From positions 165,139,911-165,203,910 of the forward strand of contig JASDDO010000014.1 in the NCBI GenBank assembly GCA_030015575.1: 64,000 nucleotides of DNA. Reading direction: 5' to 3'. The notes beneath the pieces are model-generated. The model was not told where the DNA came from. It did not search any database and saw only the letters and a list, made by a program, of their open reading frames with translations. A program made the position numbers and the translations under genes. This DNA is from Agapanthus africanus (lineage: Eukaryota > Streptophyta > Magnoliopsida > Asparagales > Amaryllidaceae). Shown piece after piece: positions 30,172 through 41,835 of this stretch (the stretch's first letter is position 1; every line of letters begins with the position of its first letter).

Positions 30172-31878
30172 TTAATTCATCACAGCATCCAAGTCTTCAA
30201 AGAACGCGAGTTCTTCAGCGAAAATACCTTCGAAATTTTCGTCGATATTCCTAATGATAATCTCATCGGAAAGAAAGGAATCGATATCTATATTAGTGGA
30301 ATAGGCAGATTCACCAGGATGGTTGAAAGTTTCAAGGTCAATGTGTTGCGCACCAGAATTCAAAGCACTTGATTCGTCAGAAATTATGGAGGTAGGAGAC
30401 TCGAAAAGATCGTCTCCCTCATTTTTAAAAGAGTCTAAATCAAGTGCTTTTTCAAGAATCATAGAACTCGAAATATCAGAGTATGGTTCATCAAATCTCG
30501 GTGGAATTGAAAGAAGATGAGAAAAACCAAAGAAAGTGTGTAATGAAATGGGTAGATGAATTTGGGTGTCGAGCATTGTTGATCCAGATGTGAGAGATGA
30601 AGGCTGAATATCGTTTTGCATATCTGATAAGTTGGTGGTAAGAATAGGATCGGTTAATGGTACAGGAAGATGTTCACATTCAATGGAAGGGATATGATGG
30701 GCTGGGGAATCCAACTGATCCAACATAGCGAGTTCATCTTCAAAGATATTCTCAACACATATCTCACTAACACTGTCAGTCAAACCAAACGAATAGTTCT
30801 TTAAAAATTCGTCAATTATATTATCTTCAATCGATAAATCACAAGGTTTACTTTATGGAATTGGAAGGTTTAAAATTTCAAGTCTAGTCGAATAAGGATC
30901 AGTTTGGTTTGAAATGGTGTAAGGCTTTCTTTCACACTCATGATTGGAAAAGTCGAACATGTTATTCTCGGACACCTTATCAATTAGATTATTAAGCGGT
31001 TGATCATCAAATACATTCAGTTGGATTTCAGGATGGAAGGTGTTGAGATCAAAAGAATTGGTTTTGGTTTGACTTGGAGGGATCCCTGGTTCTTTCTCAC
31101 TACTTAATTCCAACTCTACTTCAGGACTAGACATGGTTTGTGAAGAAGTTTCAATGAAGGATTCTCTTTGAACTGTGAAACTTCCTAATTGATGTTCAGA
31201 AGCATTGTCTAGATAAGGTGCAAATGTTGAGTATGGCTGGAATGTGTTTAATTGTTGGTTACGAGTGAGTTCAATGTGTTCCGCAATAGAAATGGGTTTA
31301 CGAATTGTCACATTAGCCTCAAGAGAAGTATCAACATGAGAGGGTGTGAAAGTTTGGCACTGTTGATAAGAGTTATAAGGGTGTATCCAATTTTCATAAA
31401 TAGGATTAGGATCAATATTGTGATATGAAGAAGATTGAAATTGGTTGAATTGTTGGTGACTGCCTTTTGCAATTTGCTCAGCAATGGTCATGGGTGTAAA
31501 ATTTGCCATATTCGCCTAAAAAAGAGTATCAACATTTTCATATGGAAATAATTATAATTGTTGTCCTAAGGTTTTTGGAGCAGTGAAAGGTATGAAATTT
31601 TGGCTACAGGCTTTTGCAATATGTTCAGCAATAGACATGGGTTTAGGAATTGCCTCGTTAGCCTTAAAAGAATTATCAACATAAGAAGGTGTTGAATTTT
31701 GATACGGTTGATAGGAACTTTAGTGAGGTGTCCAACTGTTATTTCTAGAGTGTTCTATCCTATCTCTTAAAGAAATGATGGGGTCAGAAGTTCTACCAAA
31801 ACAATAACGATATAAAGAAATATCTGGTTGTTTGTAGCAAAGCTCGCTAAAAGTTGGTCGATTTGGGTTACCCATCAT
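30172..31878 (-). pseudogene. N1 single ORF with SIAEHI peptide repeats, family unknown
   Basis: From Met at 31878 to the stop at 30172 one frame runs 568 codons, interrupted only by stops after TPH (31720), QQL, DTLF and LPIP (30853); no frame change is needed. It starts MMGNPNRPTFSELCYKQPD. At least three diverged repeats of ~65-70 residues follow, each centred on P-[MI]-[ST]-I-A-E-[HQ]-I: KPMSIAEHIAKACSQNF, TPMTIAEQIAKGSHQQF and KPISIAEHIELTRNQQL. The repeat body has SYQ..Q..TPS.VD. The C-terminal part is acidic and Ser/Asp-rich with two copies of an IF-x-[DE]-EL-A motif (ENIFEDELAMLDQL, EGIFAEELAFFEDL). There is no zinc knuckle, gag, protease or RT signature. I do not recognise the family; a nucleic-acid-binding or Gag-substituting role would be speculation. 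Confidence 0.7.
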
Positions 31879-32874
31879 AAGAGAATAAAAAGAAAAGAGG
31901 GTGAAATGGTAATAATTTTTTAAGCCTTTTTTCCTTTTTGGATTTTTTGAAATTGTTTTGCTTGGAAAGAGGAACTCGACTCAACCAATTACAAACGTGC
32001 ACAAACAATCCCTAGAGCTAGGGTCACCTAGGTCAAATCACTAGATCGCTCCTAAACTTCCAAAGGACAAGACGTAGGATAAATCCTCTATCACCTCCTT
32101 ATCAATCTTGCAGCCAGGTAAGTACCAGATAAGTGGGAGGTATCCGCTATACGAATCACCGAAATAGCGGGCCTAATTAAGTAAACTACTTTTCTTAGTT
32201 ACACATATCTTAGACACCATAAGAAAAATGCGGATAAGCAATACATTACCCACGACCCTCGCTTGTCCTAATTGAGCGCGATTGTCATTAAAGGCTTGGT
32301 CTAGATATTTTTTATTAATATAGGGTGATGCGTATACTTATTTGTGATTTGTAGCACCTTGGAAGGGTGATGCAATCCCCGCCTAATCTGAATTTGGGTT
32401 TTTTGCCCCTTAATGTCCGTTTTAAATATGCAAAACAAACCAAAATCTAAAACAGGCAAAAAGAATTTTTTAGCGGCGCTGTTTGCAAAGAATCCTGCAG
32501 GTAAAAACAGTTTACTGGAGCTTCAGAGGAGAGGAGAAGAAGATAAAACAATACCAGAAAAATTTGGGGGCCTAACTCCACTAGTTGGCCGCGGTTCAGC
32601 CGCCAAATACACCAATTGGCCGTGGTTCCGCCACCTTCTGGGGGAATCTCTTCTTCAAATTTTTGCACCACACTCCAATACTTCTCTGCTCCTATTTGAC
32701 AATCTCTGAATCTCTTTTGGTTCGCTCCAAGTGCTCCAGATTTGTAGCAAAACTCGCACAAGAATCGTTAAAAAAACACAATATGCGGTTTTTATTTCTA
32801 TTTGTATTTTTATTTTTTTCTAGTTTTTTTTAGAAATAAACCCGACTAACAAGAAAAATAATACTACTGTTTTT
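31879..32874 (-). other. N1 leader between PBS and ORF
   Basis: About 1 kb of untranslated leader. It contains the GC dyad pair at 32588-32634. Small frames on both strands (32413-32833) run across that GC-rich patch and show no domain. Confidence 0.6.
32588..32634. promoter_or_regulatory. Paired GCGGTTCCGC dyads, 30-bp spacing (N1 leader)
   Basis: GGCCGCGGTTCAGCCGCC at 32588 and GGCCGTGGTTCCGCCACC at 32618 are direct repeats exactly 30 bp apart, in AT-rich leader about 260-300 bases from the PBS. Confidence 0.7.
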
Positions 32875-32889
32875 CCGGCAACGGCGCCA
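32875..32889 (-). other. N1 primer-binding site (tRNA-Asp)
   Basis: Minus-strand TGGCGCCGTTGCCGG is complementary to the 3' end of plant tRNA-Asp (...CCGGCAACGGCGCCA). It lies two bases from the 5' LTR. Confidence 0.88.
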
Positions 32890-32891
32890 TT

Positions 32892-33313
32892 TGATTGATG
32901 TGAAAAACTGAGTCTTTGTGTTTCCTAGTTACCACAATCAATAACGTTGTCGCAATAGCTAGCCGATACTGAGTACGGGTCGTCCACAGGGAAATGGTAA
33001 ACTATCGTTCTTATTTCAGACAAGTTAATAAAGGAAAGGTTGGATTTTTATCGTTTTATACTAAAGAGATTTGAAAATTTTATAAGAGAAGGGCTTGTAG
33101 GGTTTTTCGGATTTAGTAGTTAAATGATGGGGTTTTAAAAATAATTCTTTTTATCTTTTAATTATTTAATACTAGAGAAATAGCGATGAATGTGGATTAG
33201 GGTACTTGGAGGGATTAAGGTTTCTCTTTACTGACCCTTGTCCCTATTTATCTCAAGCCCTCAACAAAGCAAGTATTAACGAATCTCAAATCGAGATCGT
33301 AACTACCATGAAT
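32892..33313 (-). repeat. N1 5' LTR, part 1 (U5 side)
   Basis: The plus strand begins TGATTGATGTGAAAAACTGAG. It is interrupted at 33313 by the Tekay-like element, with target duplication TGAAT, and resumes at 40621. Confidence 0.88.
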
Positions 33314-36300
33314 TGTCACGCCCCGCTTCCCAAAAGAGTAAGCAACGACATGTGACAAGCCCGCGATGTATTTATTTTAAGAAGGTCATTTCTCAAAACA
33401 AATACGCTAAGCGTAATATAAGCAGTATAACAATGATAATAATAGACATTTGAAAATAAAATCCAACCACTTTATATAATTACATCCCTAACTTTACAAG
33501 TGTTAAACTAATACAAGATATCTAAAATAAGAAATGTAAACATAATAACCTAAACATATAGCTTACTGAGATAAAAACTGAAAGAAACTAGAGATCGACC
33601 TATGCTGTGAGCTGGTTGTACTCCTGTTCCACCTCCTTAGTCCCTAGACCACCTGATAAATATTCCAAGAAACATAGAAATGTGTGGAATGAACGCCCGC
33701 GAACTATCGCTCGGTAAGTCCCCAGAAAGGATGAGAAAGATATATGATGCATAACAAGTACAGAATGAAATAGAATATGGCATATATAGCATAACAGGTA
33801 ATAATTGTGTGTGAGCGAATATGAGGTATGTATCTTAATAGGACTTTACAAGGTAATCTAATTAATATAAGTTTAAGTATGAATGTCAACCAATCTCAAG
33901 AGTATTCTCGAACCTAAGGCTATTGTCCATGGGCAAGAAATCACGGGACCAAAATAGCGGGACTTCAATTGTTATTGAAGTATTCCAAACCCAACAGGCT
34001 ATCATCCAAGGGCTTGGAAACACGGGCCCTCATTCGTGATTTTTACCGTTTCATCCCGGTACCACAGTAACATGATTTGTACCGTTTCAGCCCGGTACCA
34101 CAGTAACATGATTTGTATCGTTTCAGCCCGGTATCACAGCAACATGATTTTTGTACCGTTTCAGTCCGGTACCACAGTAACATAATTTTGTATTAATGGG
34201 ACTCATGAGATTCTGTTGGATTTATACTCAAACTACCCCAACACCCCGATTATAATAGATTATAACTGTTAAATTTTAATTAAATTGATTGGTTGATTAT
34301 GACATGTCTTGTTTGAAACCATAGATTGTAAAAGGTGTAGAATGAAGTCGAGTGAAATGCGAGTCATGACAATTGCAATCTTTGTTCGAGTCAAGTTAGT
34401 TCGAGGAGACTGGATTCAAGTTCAAGTTTAGATTCGAGTTGGGTTATAGTTCGATTTTGTGTTCGAGTTCGAGTTCAAGTTTAGATTCGAGTTTGGATTC
34501 GAGTTCAGGTCATTTTTATATGAATTGATTTAAACTGTTAAAAATATTATGTTCGGGAGAAATCGACAACTGCTGCACATAGACGGCAGGATTTGTGTCT
34601 TTTTCCAAGACAATTGCCATTGATAACTCCGTTAAGTTGTCTAACCCAAATAGGAAAGCACTCACTTTCTCCGGCTTCCTAGGGCTCAAGAGAATTGATC
34701 CTGCTTAAACCTATATTAATCTAGAGTCCTTAAAATATTGTTTGCATATCTCGAGGGGTTTTTATGAAAAATACTTTAATATAGTTTAAAAATAAATCTC
34801 GAGGGCGATTTATAATAGTTAGGATTTTCATGAACATGTATTTTAATTGTTATGGTGTTTTGGTGGTAAAACCTAGATTTTTGAAAGTTTATGGTATTTT
34901 TATGAAAACTAGCTCTTTTGGAAACTTGGTGGTATTTTATTCAAAATGCTAATCTTTCATTTTAAAAATATATTTTCTTAATTTGTTTTTATTGAAAATA
35001 CGGATTTATGATTTTTATATAATTTTTTCAAAAATTAGTTTTGTTTAGAAAATTCGCGTTTCTTAAAAACCGTATTTTTTTTCCTTTCGAGACCGAATAC
35101 TCCGTGAGGAGTTCTGTATCTCGCTCTATTGTCTTAAGAATGTGCGATAATCTGCACCATCCATTAGTGAGCCCCCTAATGGGGGTTGTAGAGGCATAAT
35201 TGCCAAGGAGTTTAAAATACCGATTTAAAAGAAACACGTTTTGAAAAGGTATGATATTTTAATGAAAAGCTTTTACTTTGAATTACCCATATGCTTAGAA
35301 TATCGTGCTATGAAACCATAGTGTGCATGTGGGGTAGGTCATTACCCCGTGAAGGTTCTAGGATTTGGGTATACTAGATATCGAAAAGAGGTTACTCTAA
35401 AGTTCATGGTATTTTAATGAAAAATTCATTATATGTTTGTTTCATAGGAAATTTTGGTTAAACTAAAAACTAAATGATATGAGTAAAGTTAAAATTAGTG
35501 TAGCATGTTAGTTTGATTTAATTTGCTTATCACATGCATTACAAATATTAAAAAGAAAACTATATCGGAGATAACTCCTCTTTTGTCGGTTTGTTTTAAA
35601 AAGTTGTTTTGAGATGGAAAAGGATAGAGATGAAGGGACTTACGGGTTGTATGAGTCGGTATAACAACCGGCTCATCATTTTGATAAAATTCTCAACCGA
35701 GACTTGAAACTTGATGGAACCGGTGCCTCTCCAAGCTCAAGAGAAAAGAGATTTTTTTTTATATTTTATTTTATTTAAGAATGGATTAAAAGGAAAATGG
35801 TTAAGGTTGGATGAAGAAGAGATGTGAAATATTTGTATTAAAAGAAAATTGAAACTCTACATAATAATTTTACTTATTTATAATTTATAACCATCCTAAT
35901 TATGTTGGAAGTTAAAAAGAAGTTGAAATGAAAGGTCATTTGTAGCTTATGAAAGGGATTTAAAAATAGATAAAAATAATTGCCAGAATAGAGATTAGAA
36001 CATGTGGCTTATGGAATAACAATACAAGGACTTAACCACTATGCTACAAGGTTGTTCATATATATATTTAATAAGAATTAAATATATGTTGTTGTTTGAA
36101 AAGAAAATGGGCTAAGGAAAAGAAAGAAAGAAATCAAATAGAACTGTTTTGTCTTGGGTTTTGGGATTTGAAAATTATAGAATAAGCAAAATAGAAGGAG
36201 TGATAAACTAATATATTTAATAGAGAATAAATATACGAGGATACCCAAAAACAAATAAATACAGTATTTTTATAAAAAGAAGAATAATATGAAAGTATAG

Positions 36301-36319
36301 GAATTTTGGGATTGTTGCA
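33314..36319 (-). repeat. Tekay-like element 3' LTR
   Basis: It aligns along its length with 37761-40615 but is clearly diverged. It has four instead of three copies of a ~48-bp repeat and an extra segment of ~105 bases at about 35830-35930 that the other LTR lacks. Confidence 0.88.
34037..34190. repeat. ~48-bp tandem repeat, 4 copies, in the LTR
   Basis: Each unit reads roughly ATGATTTGTACCGTTTCAGC then CCGGTACCACAGTAAC. The matching array at 38486-38596 has three copies. Both LTRs then carry a TTCGAG-rich run (34395-34510 and 38825-38900). Confidence 0.85.
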
Positions 36320-36345
36320 TCCTACCCTCCTTAGAAAATTTCGTC
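36320..36345 (-). other. Tekay-like element polypurine tract region
   Basis: Minus-strand CTAAGGAGGGTAGGA directly precedes the 3' LTR, after CGAGGACGAAATTTT. Confidence 0.75.
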
Positions 36346-36739
36346 CTCGAAATTTACACAAGGAGGATATTATGACAGAGCAAGGGTAGGTTGAAACAGC
36401 CTTATAGATGGAGGCAGGGACTACTAAAATCGTACTGTAGTTGCACGAGGAAAGAAAGGACAAAAGAATGAAAGAATCTGAAATAGCTGAAAAAGATAGA
36501 AAGAAATTTTACTAGTGATTACTTATCCATGGTTTCGGCCTCTACGGCTGACATAGTGAAAGCCTGGTGTCTCGGCACTATCCTTTATGCCTAATGGTAC
36601 ACTTGTTGCTGAGGAGGTAAGGGTTGTCTATGCCGAGTTGGTGCAGGAAGAAATAAACGGGGAGCGGGAGCTTGTATAGCTGGTCTTGGTGTTGGGGCTA
36701 TGCTTGTTCTGTACTATGGGCAAGCTTCCATAGTATGCA

Positions 36740-37618
36740 TATGCGATCCACAGATCAGACAAAGACCGTTAGCTCGTCTACAATGCTTTGCCAGGTACCC
36801 TGACTTCTTGCAGTAATTGCAAACTTTTGATCTAGTGTTAGAAAGCGATCCTTTTGGCCTCCTGGGTGGCATTGTAGATTCTGGCCTTATGGAGGCTCTT
36901 CCAGTAATCTGGTTAATTGGACGTTTCTTTCCGGTCGACTGAGGTCATCCCATCTTTTTGACAACAGCCTCATAGCGACGAGATGCCTTCAAAGCAAGTT
37001 CATGAGTCGGATAATCCCCCATTGTTAGTGCTGCTTGGATATGAAGGTCTAGACCTTGCTGAAAACGTATGGCGCGGATCTCGGCGATAGGAATCAGATG
37101 GCCAACGAATCTGCCAAGTATAGTGAAATCGGCATCGTATTCATCTACCGACTTGTCCCACATGGATCCTTATTGTAGGTGGACAAATCATTGCTCCATC
37201 TCAAAACGAGCAGTCTCAGGAAAGTACTTGGCATCAAAAAGTTCATGAAATGTTTTCCACTCGATAGGCTGGGTAATCCGACTCTCTTCGGCTTTTCACC
37301 AGACTCTGGCATTGTCAGTGAGTTGGAGTTTTGCTATTCTGACTTACGCCGCTTCTGGAACTTGGGCTTCTGCTAGGTATCTTCTATACTTTGAGCCCAT
37401 TCCTCGGCTTCAAGCTGTTTCCCTTTCCTTGAGAAGTTTTTTGGGTGTAATGCTCGAAATTGTTTCACTCCCGGTGATTTTGCGTCAGGGCGGGTGAAAC
37501 TCTGTTGAAGGAGAGCAGTCTGCTCCTGCAAAATCGAGCTTTCAGTGATGGGAGTTGCAGCAGTAGGTGGCGGCGGCGTCTCGCTGTTGATATTGGTCGG
37601 GTCGAAGGAAGCCATCAC
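36740..37618 (-). pseudogene. Chromovirus (Tekay-like) gag remnant with two zinc knuckles
   Basis: The frame starts MMASFDPTNINSETPP at 37618. It includes KQFRALHPKNFSRKGKQLEA and EEWAQSIED, then after a frame change LTDNARVW, stop, KAEESRITQPIEWKTFHELF, DAKYFPETARFEMEQ, stop, and SVDEYDADFTILGRFVGHLI, the usual order of the chromovirus gag domain. Near 36740-36830 two knuckles follow: CNYCKKSGYLAKHC (its His replaced by Tyr) and CLICGSHMHTMEAC (a complete CCHC). At least three point stops and one frame change inactivate it. Gag would form the particle and bind RNA. Nothing resembling protease or RT follows before the polypurine tract. Confidence 0.8.
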
Positions 37619-37760
37619 CTTGGATAGAAAAGAGGGATTATGATAAATTCAAAGGAAATGAAAGGGGAAGGAATGTAAGAATTGTCGGATTTAATTTTTC
37701 TTGTATCATATTGCTTACGACTTCATGCAGAACTGACCTGTATGGGCCACCAACAAAACC

Positions 37761-40615
37761 TATCACGCTCCGCTTCCCGAAAGAGCAAGCAACGACACGT
37801 GACAAGACCGCGACATATTTGTTTTAAGAAGGTCATTTTTCAAAACAAATACGCTAAGCGTAATGTAAGCAGTATATTAATGACAAGAATAGACAATTGA
37901 AAATAAAATCCAACCACTTTATATAATTACATCCCTAACTTTACAAGGGTATAATTGATACAAGATATCTGAAATAAGAAACATAAACATAAAAGCCTAA
38001 ACATGTAGCTTGCTAAGATAAAAACTGAAAGAAACTAGAGATCGGCCTGTGCTGTGAACTGGTTGTACTCATGTTCCACTTCCTTAGTCCCTAGACCACC
38101 TGACGAACATTCCAAGAAACAGAGAAATGGGTGTAATGAACGACAGCCAACTAGCACTCGGTAAGTCCCCAGAAAGGATGAGAAAGATATATGAATGCAT
38201 AACAAGTACAGAATGAAATAGAATATGGCATATATTGCATAACAGGTAATAATTGTGTGTGAGTGAACATGAGGTATGTGTCTTAATAGGTCTCTACAAG
38301 ATAATCTAATTAACGTAAGTTTAAGTGTGAATGTCAACCAATCTCAAGACTGTTCTCGAACCTAAGGCTATCGTCCAGGGGCAAGAAATCACAGGCCCAA
38401 AATAGCGGTACTTCAATTATTATTGAAGTATTCCAAACCCAACAGGCTATCATCCGGGGGCTTAGAAACATGGGCCCTCATTCGTGATTTGTACCGTTTC
38501 AGCCCGATACCGCAGTAACATGATTTGTACCGTTTCAGCCCGGTATCACGGCAACATTATTTTTGTACCGTTTCATTCTTGTACCACAGCAACATGATTT
38601 TGTATTAATGTGACTCATGAGATTCCGTTGGATTTATACTCAAACTACCCAAACACCCCGATTATAATAGATTATAACTAATAAATTTTAATTAAATTGA
38701 TTGGTTGATTATGACATGTCTTGTTCGAAACCATAGATTGCAAAAGGAGCAGAATGAAATCGAGTGAAATGCGAGTCATGGCAATTGCAATCTTTGTTCG
38801 AGTCAAGTTAGTTCGAGGAGACTGGATTCGAGTTGGGTTAGAGTTCGAATTTCTATTCGAGTTCGAGTTCGAGTTTAGATTCGAGTTTGGATTCGAGTTC
38901 AGGTCATTTTTATATGAATTAATTTAAACTGTTAAAAATCTTATGTTCGGAAGAAATCGACAGCTGCTGTACATGGACGGCAGGATTTATGTCTTTTTCC
39001 AAGACAATTACCATTGATAACTCCGTTAAGTTGTCTAACCTGAATAGGCAAGCCCTCACTTTGTCCGGCTCCCTGGGGCTCAAGAGAATTGATCCCGCTT
39101 AAACCTATTTAATTTAGAGTCCTTAAAATACTGTTTGCATATCTCGAGGAGATTTAATGAAAAATACTTTAATATAGTTTAAAAATAAATCTTGAGGGTA
39201 ATTTATAATATTTAGGGTTTTCATGAACATGTATTTTAATTATTGTGGTGTTTTCGTGATAAAACCTAGCTTTTTGAAAGTTTATGGTATTTTTATAAAA
39301 ACAAGCTCTTTTGGAAACTTGGTGGTATTTTATTAAAAATTATAATCTTTCATTTTAAAAATATAGTTTCTTAATTTGTTTATATTGAAAATACGCATTT
39401 ATGATATTTATATAATTTTTACAAAAATTAGTTTTGTTTAGAAAAGCCGCGTTTCTTAAAAAACCGTATTTTTATTTCCTTTCGAGATCGAATACTCCAT
39501 GAGGAGTTCTGTATCTTGCTCTACTGTTCCAAGGATGTGCAATAATCCGCACCATTCATTAGCGGGTCCCCTGACAAGGGTTGTAGAGGCTTAATTGCTA
39601 AGGAGTTTAAAATACCAATTTAAAAGAAACCCGTTTTGAAAAGGTGTAGTATTTTAATGAAAAGCTTTTACTTTGAATTACCCATATCCTTAGAATACCG
39701 TGCTATGAAACCATAGTGTGCGTGTGGGGCGGGTCATTACCCCGTGTAGGTTCTAGGGTTTGGGTATACTAGATATCGAAAAGAGGTTACACTAAAGTTC
39801 ATGGTATTTTAATGAAAAATTCGTTATATGTTTGTTTCATATGAAATTTCGGTTAAACTAAAAACTAAATGATGTGAATAAGATTAAGATTAGTGTAGCA
39901 TGTTAGTTTGATTTAATTTGCTTATCACAAGCGTTACAAAAATTAAAAAGAAAACTATATCGGAGATAACTCCTTTTTTGTCGATTTGTTTTAAAAAGTT
40001 GTTTTGAGATGGAAAATGATAGAGATGAAGGAACTTACGGGTTGTATGAGTCGGTATAACAACCGGCTCACCGTTTCGATAAAATTCTCAATCGAGACTC
40101 TAAAACTTGATGGAACCGGTGCCTCTCCAAGCTCAAGAGAAAAGAGATTATTTTTATATTTTATTTTATTTAAGAATAGATCAAAAGGAAAATGGCTAAG
40201 GTGGGATGAAGAAATGAAGATGAAATGAAAGGTCATTTATTGGTTATGAAAGGGATTTAAAAATAGATAAAAATAATTGTCAGAATAGAGATTTGAACAT
40301 GTGACTTATGGAATAACAATGTAAGCACTTAACCTATATACTACAAAGTTATTCATGCACATATTTAGCAAGAATTAAATATATGTTGTTGCTTGAAAAG
40401 AAAGTGGGCTAAGGAAAAAAAAGAAAGAAATCAAATAGAACTGTTTTGGTTTGGGTTTTGGGATTTGAATAATTATAGAATAAGCAAAATAGAATGAGTG
40501 ATAAACTAATATATTTAATAGAGAATAAATATACGAGGATACCCAAAAACAAATAAATACAGTATTTTTAAAAAGAAGAATGATATGAAGGTATATAAAT
40601 TTTGGGGTCGTTACA
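37761..40615 (-). repeat. Tekay-like element 5' LTR
   Basis: Partner of 33314-36319. The plus-strand end TTTTGGGGTCGTTACA abuts the target duplication TGAAT. It contains the three-copy ~48-bp array at 38486-38596 and a TTCGAG-rich run at 38825-38900. Confidence 0.88.
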
Positions 40616-40620
40616 TGAAT

Positions 40621-41661
40621 TGGTAGCACGTCCGAATAAGAAGTTTAAAACTCCATTTGCTAAAGTTTATAAAAATTAAAACATAAGAAGAAGAAACCCT
40701 AACAAGCGAGAATTTTGCGAACCCTATCTTACAAACCCTAACAAGCGAGAATTTACTCGCTCAATAGGAAAAACGGCGAAAGGTAGAAGAATAAAGAAAC
40801 CTTAAGAAAAAGAAAATTGCGAAAAATAAATGCAGAAATTAATGAGAAAAAATTAAAAGAGAAAACTATCTTTTATTGAAAATTTTGCATTACAGACTTT
40901 GATTTGCTAAAAAAACTAAAAGAACCAAAAACCCTAGATTGCTCGATTTATAGATCAATAGATTGCTCGATAGGTCGATAGATTGATAGATTGCTGCTCG
41001 GTCCTTTATATAGGATCTGGAACTTGAAACCCTAGACGTCATCTCGAAATAGATGAAAAGATGATCATGCCCCTGAAATTGCACATCGAACGACCACTAA
41101 TTGACCGTGGTTCCGCCTCCTTTTGATGGAATTGCGTCTCAGTATTTTTGTGCTTTCTTCTCATGATCTTAGGAGATTTTTCTGATGAATATAATTTGAA
41201 AATATTTTTTTCTCTCCGCAGTTGCAAGAATCTTCAATTTGCTCCTAAAATTTCTAGATTTGGTTTACTAACTCGATTTGATGTGGATCTCCTACTTATG
41301 TTTGTAACCATGAACTGATTTCTTATTTTAATACCTATACAATATCTCAAATCAAATCATTAGTTGAATTTATCTTATTTGAGGTAATATTCCAGCCAAT
41401 TTTAATTAAATTACTTAATGTATATGATAGGATATGGTATGCACATCTTAATAATAATGGTTAAGAATCACATGTATATTTTATTTAGATATGATATGCA
41501 TATTTTACCCCCAATTATATTAATTATACGTTAAGAAACATATGACAAAATCTTTTTACAAATAAACTCACACATATTCTTAAATTATAAATAACACGAT
41601 TTAGTAATTAATAATAATAGGGAAAATGACCGTACAAATGGACAATAAATATGACTGATTA
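40621..41661 (-). repeat. N1 5' LTR, part 2 (U3 side, promoter)
   Basis: It continues the LTR from TGGTAGCACGTCC to ATATGACTGATTA at 41661, where the last CA has become TA. It holds the TATA box (41002-41012) and one GCGGTTCCGC-type dyad (ACCGTGGTTCCGCCTCC near 41102); its partner was removed by a small deletion. Confidence 0.87.
41002..41012 (-). promoter_or_regulatory. N1 5' LTR TATA box
   Basis: Minus-strand TATATAAAGGA. It is the promoter that would have started the N1 transcript, although the 7.3-kb Tekay-like insertion now lies between it and the PBS. Confidence 0.65.
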
Positions 41662-41835
41662 ATGGCTTTGGGACAACCGCTGCCCCTCATCGGTGTCTGG
41701 AAACGTATACACAAGTCTACTCTGGAATATCTATGCCCAGTCTCGATACTCCTGCGACTAGGACATTTAAGGATATGTTTGTGGACTACCCAGCCCCCAC
41801 AAGTATGATCGTCATCATAACGCTGGTAGTCAACC
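41662..41835 (-). repeat. Copia-B LTR, right part
   Basis: It resumes after N1 with ATGGC and continues ACCGCTGCCCCTCATCGG, GTATACACAAGTCTACTCTG and ACCCAGCCCCCACAAGTATG, matching the Copia-A LTR at 20055-20210. The match ends near GCTGGTAGTCAA. Confidence 0.72.

Larger units (their letters stand above)
33314..40615 (-). mobile_element. Gag-only Tekay-like chromovirus derivative (TR-GAG type)
   Basis: LTRs at 33314-36319 and 37761-40615 (3.0 and 2.86 kb) enclose only 1.44 kb of internal DNA. Target duplications TGAAT flank it (33309-33313 and 40616-40620). Termini are TGTCACGCCCC at 33314 and GTTACA at 40615; the inner start of the right LTR has decayed to TATCAC. Orientation is minus: AAGGAGGGTAGGA, a polypurine tract preceded by GAGGACGAAATTTT, abuts the left LTR as in Tekay/Del elements. 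The internal region encodes a gag remnant only, so pol is missing and movement required a helper. Confidence 0.87.
16841..41661 (-). mobile_element. N1: non-autonomous LTR retrotransposon, tRNA-Asp primed, carrying two nested insertions
   Basis: N1 reads on the minus strand: 5' LTR (32892-33313 plus 40621-41661), PBS (32875-32889), leader, one long broken ORF (30172-31878), a non-coding tail, PPT (28347-28362), and 3' LTR (28281-28346 plus 16841-18281). Target duplications ATGGC flank it (16836-16840 and 41662-41666). The internal region is only 4.5 kb and holds no gag, protease, RT or integrase, so it must have been mobilised by another element. Copia-A sits in its 3' LTR and a Tekay-like element in its 5' LTR. 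A third LTR of this family is solo at 48856-50038 and a fourth begins at 63526. Confidence 0.87.

Noticed and set aside
32413..32833. Two overlapping frames of ~80-105 residues on opposite strands
   Set aside because: They run through the N1 leader next to the PBS, have no domain, and are mutually antisense.
38721..38927. Phe/Glu-rich 68-residue frame
   Set aside because: It is the translation of a TTCGAG tandem run in the Tekay-like LTR and is not conserved in the partner LTR.
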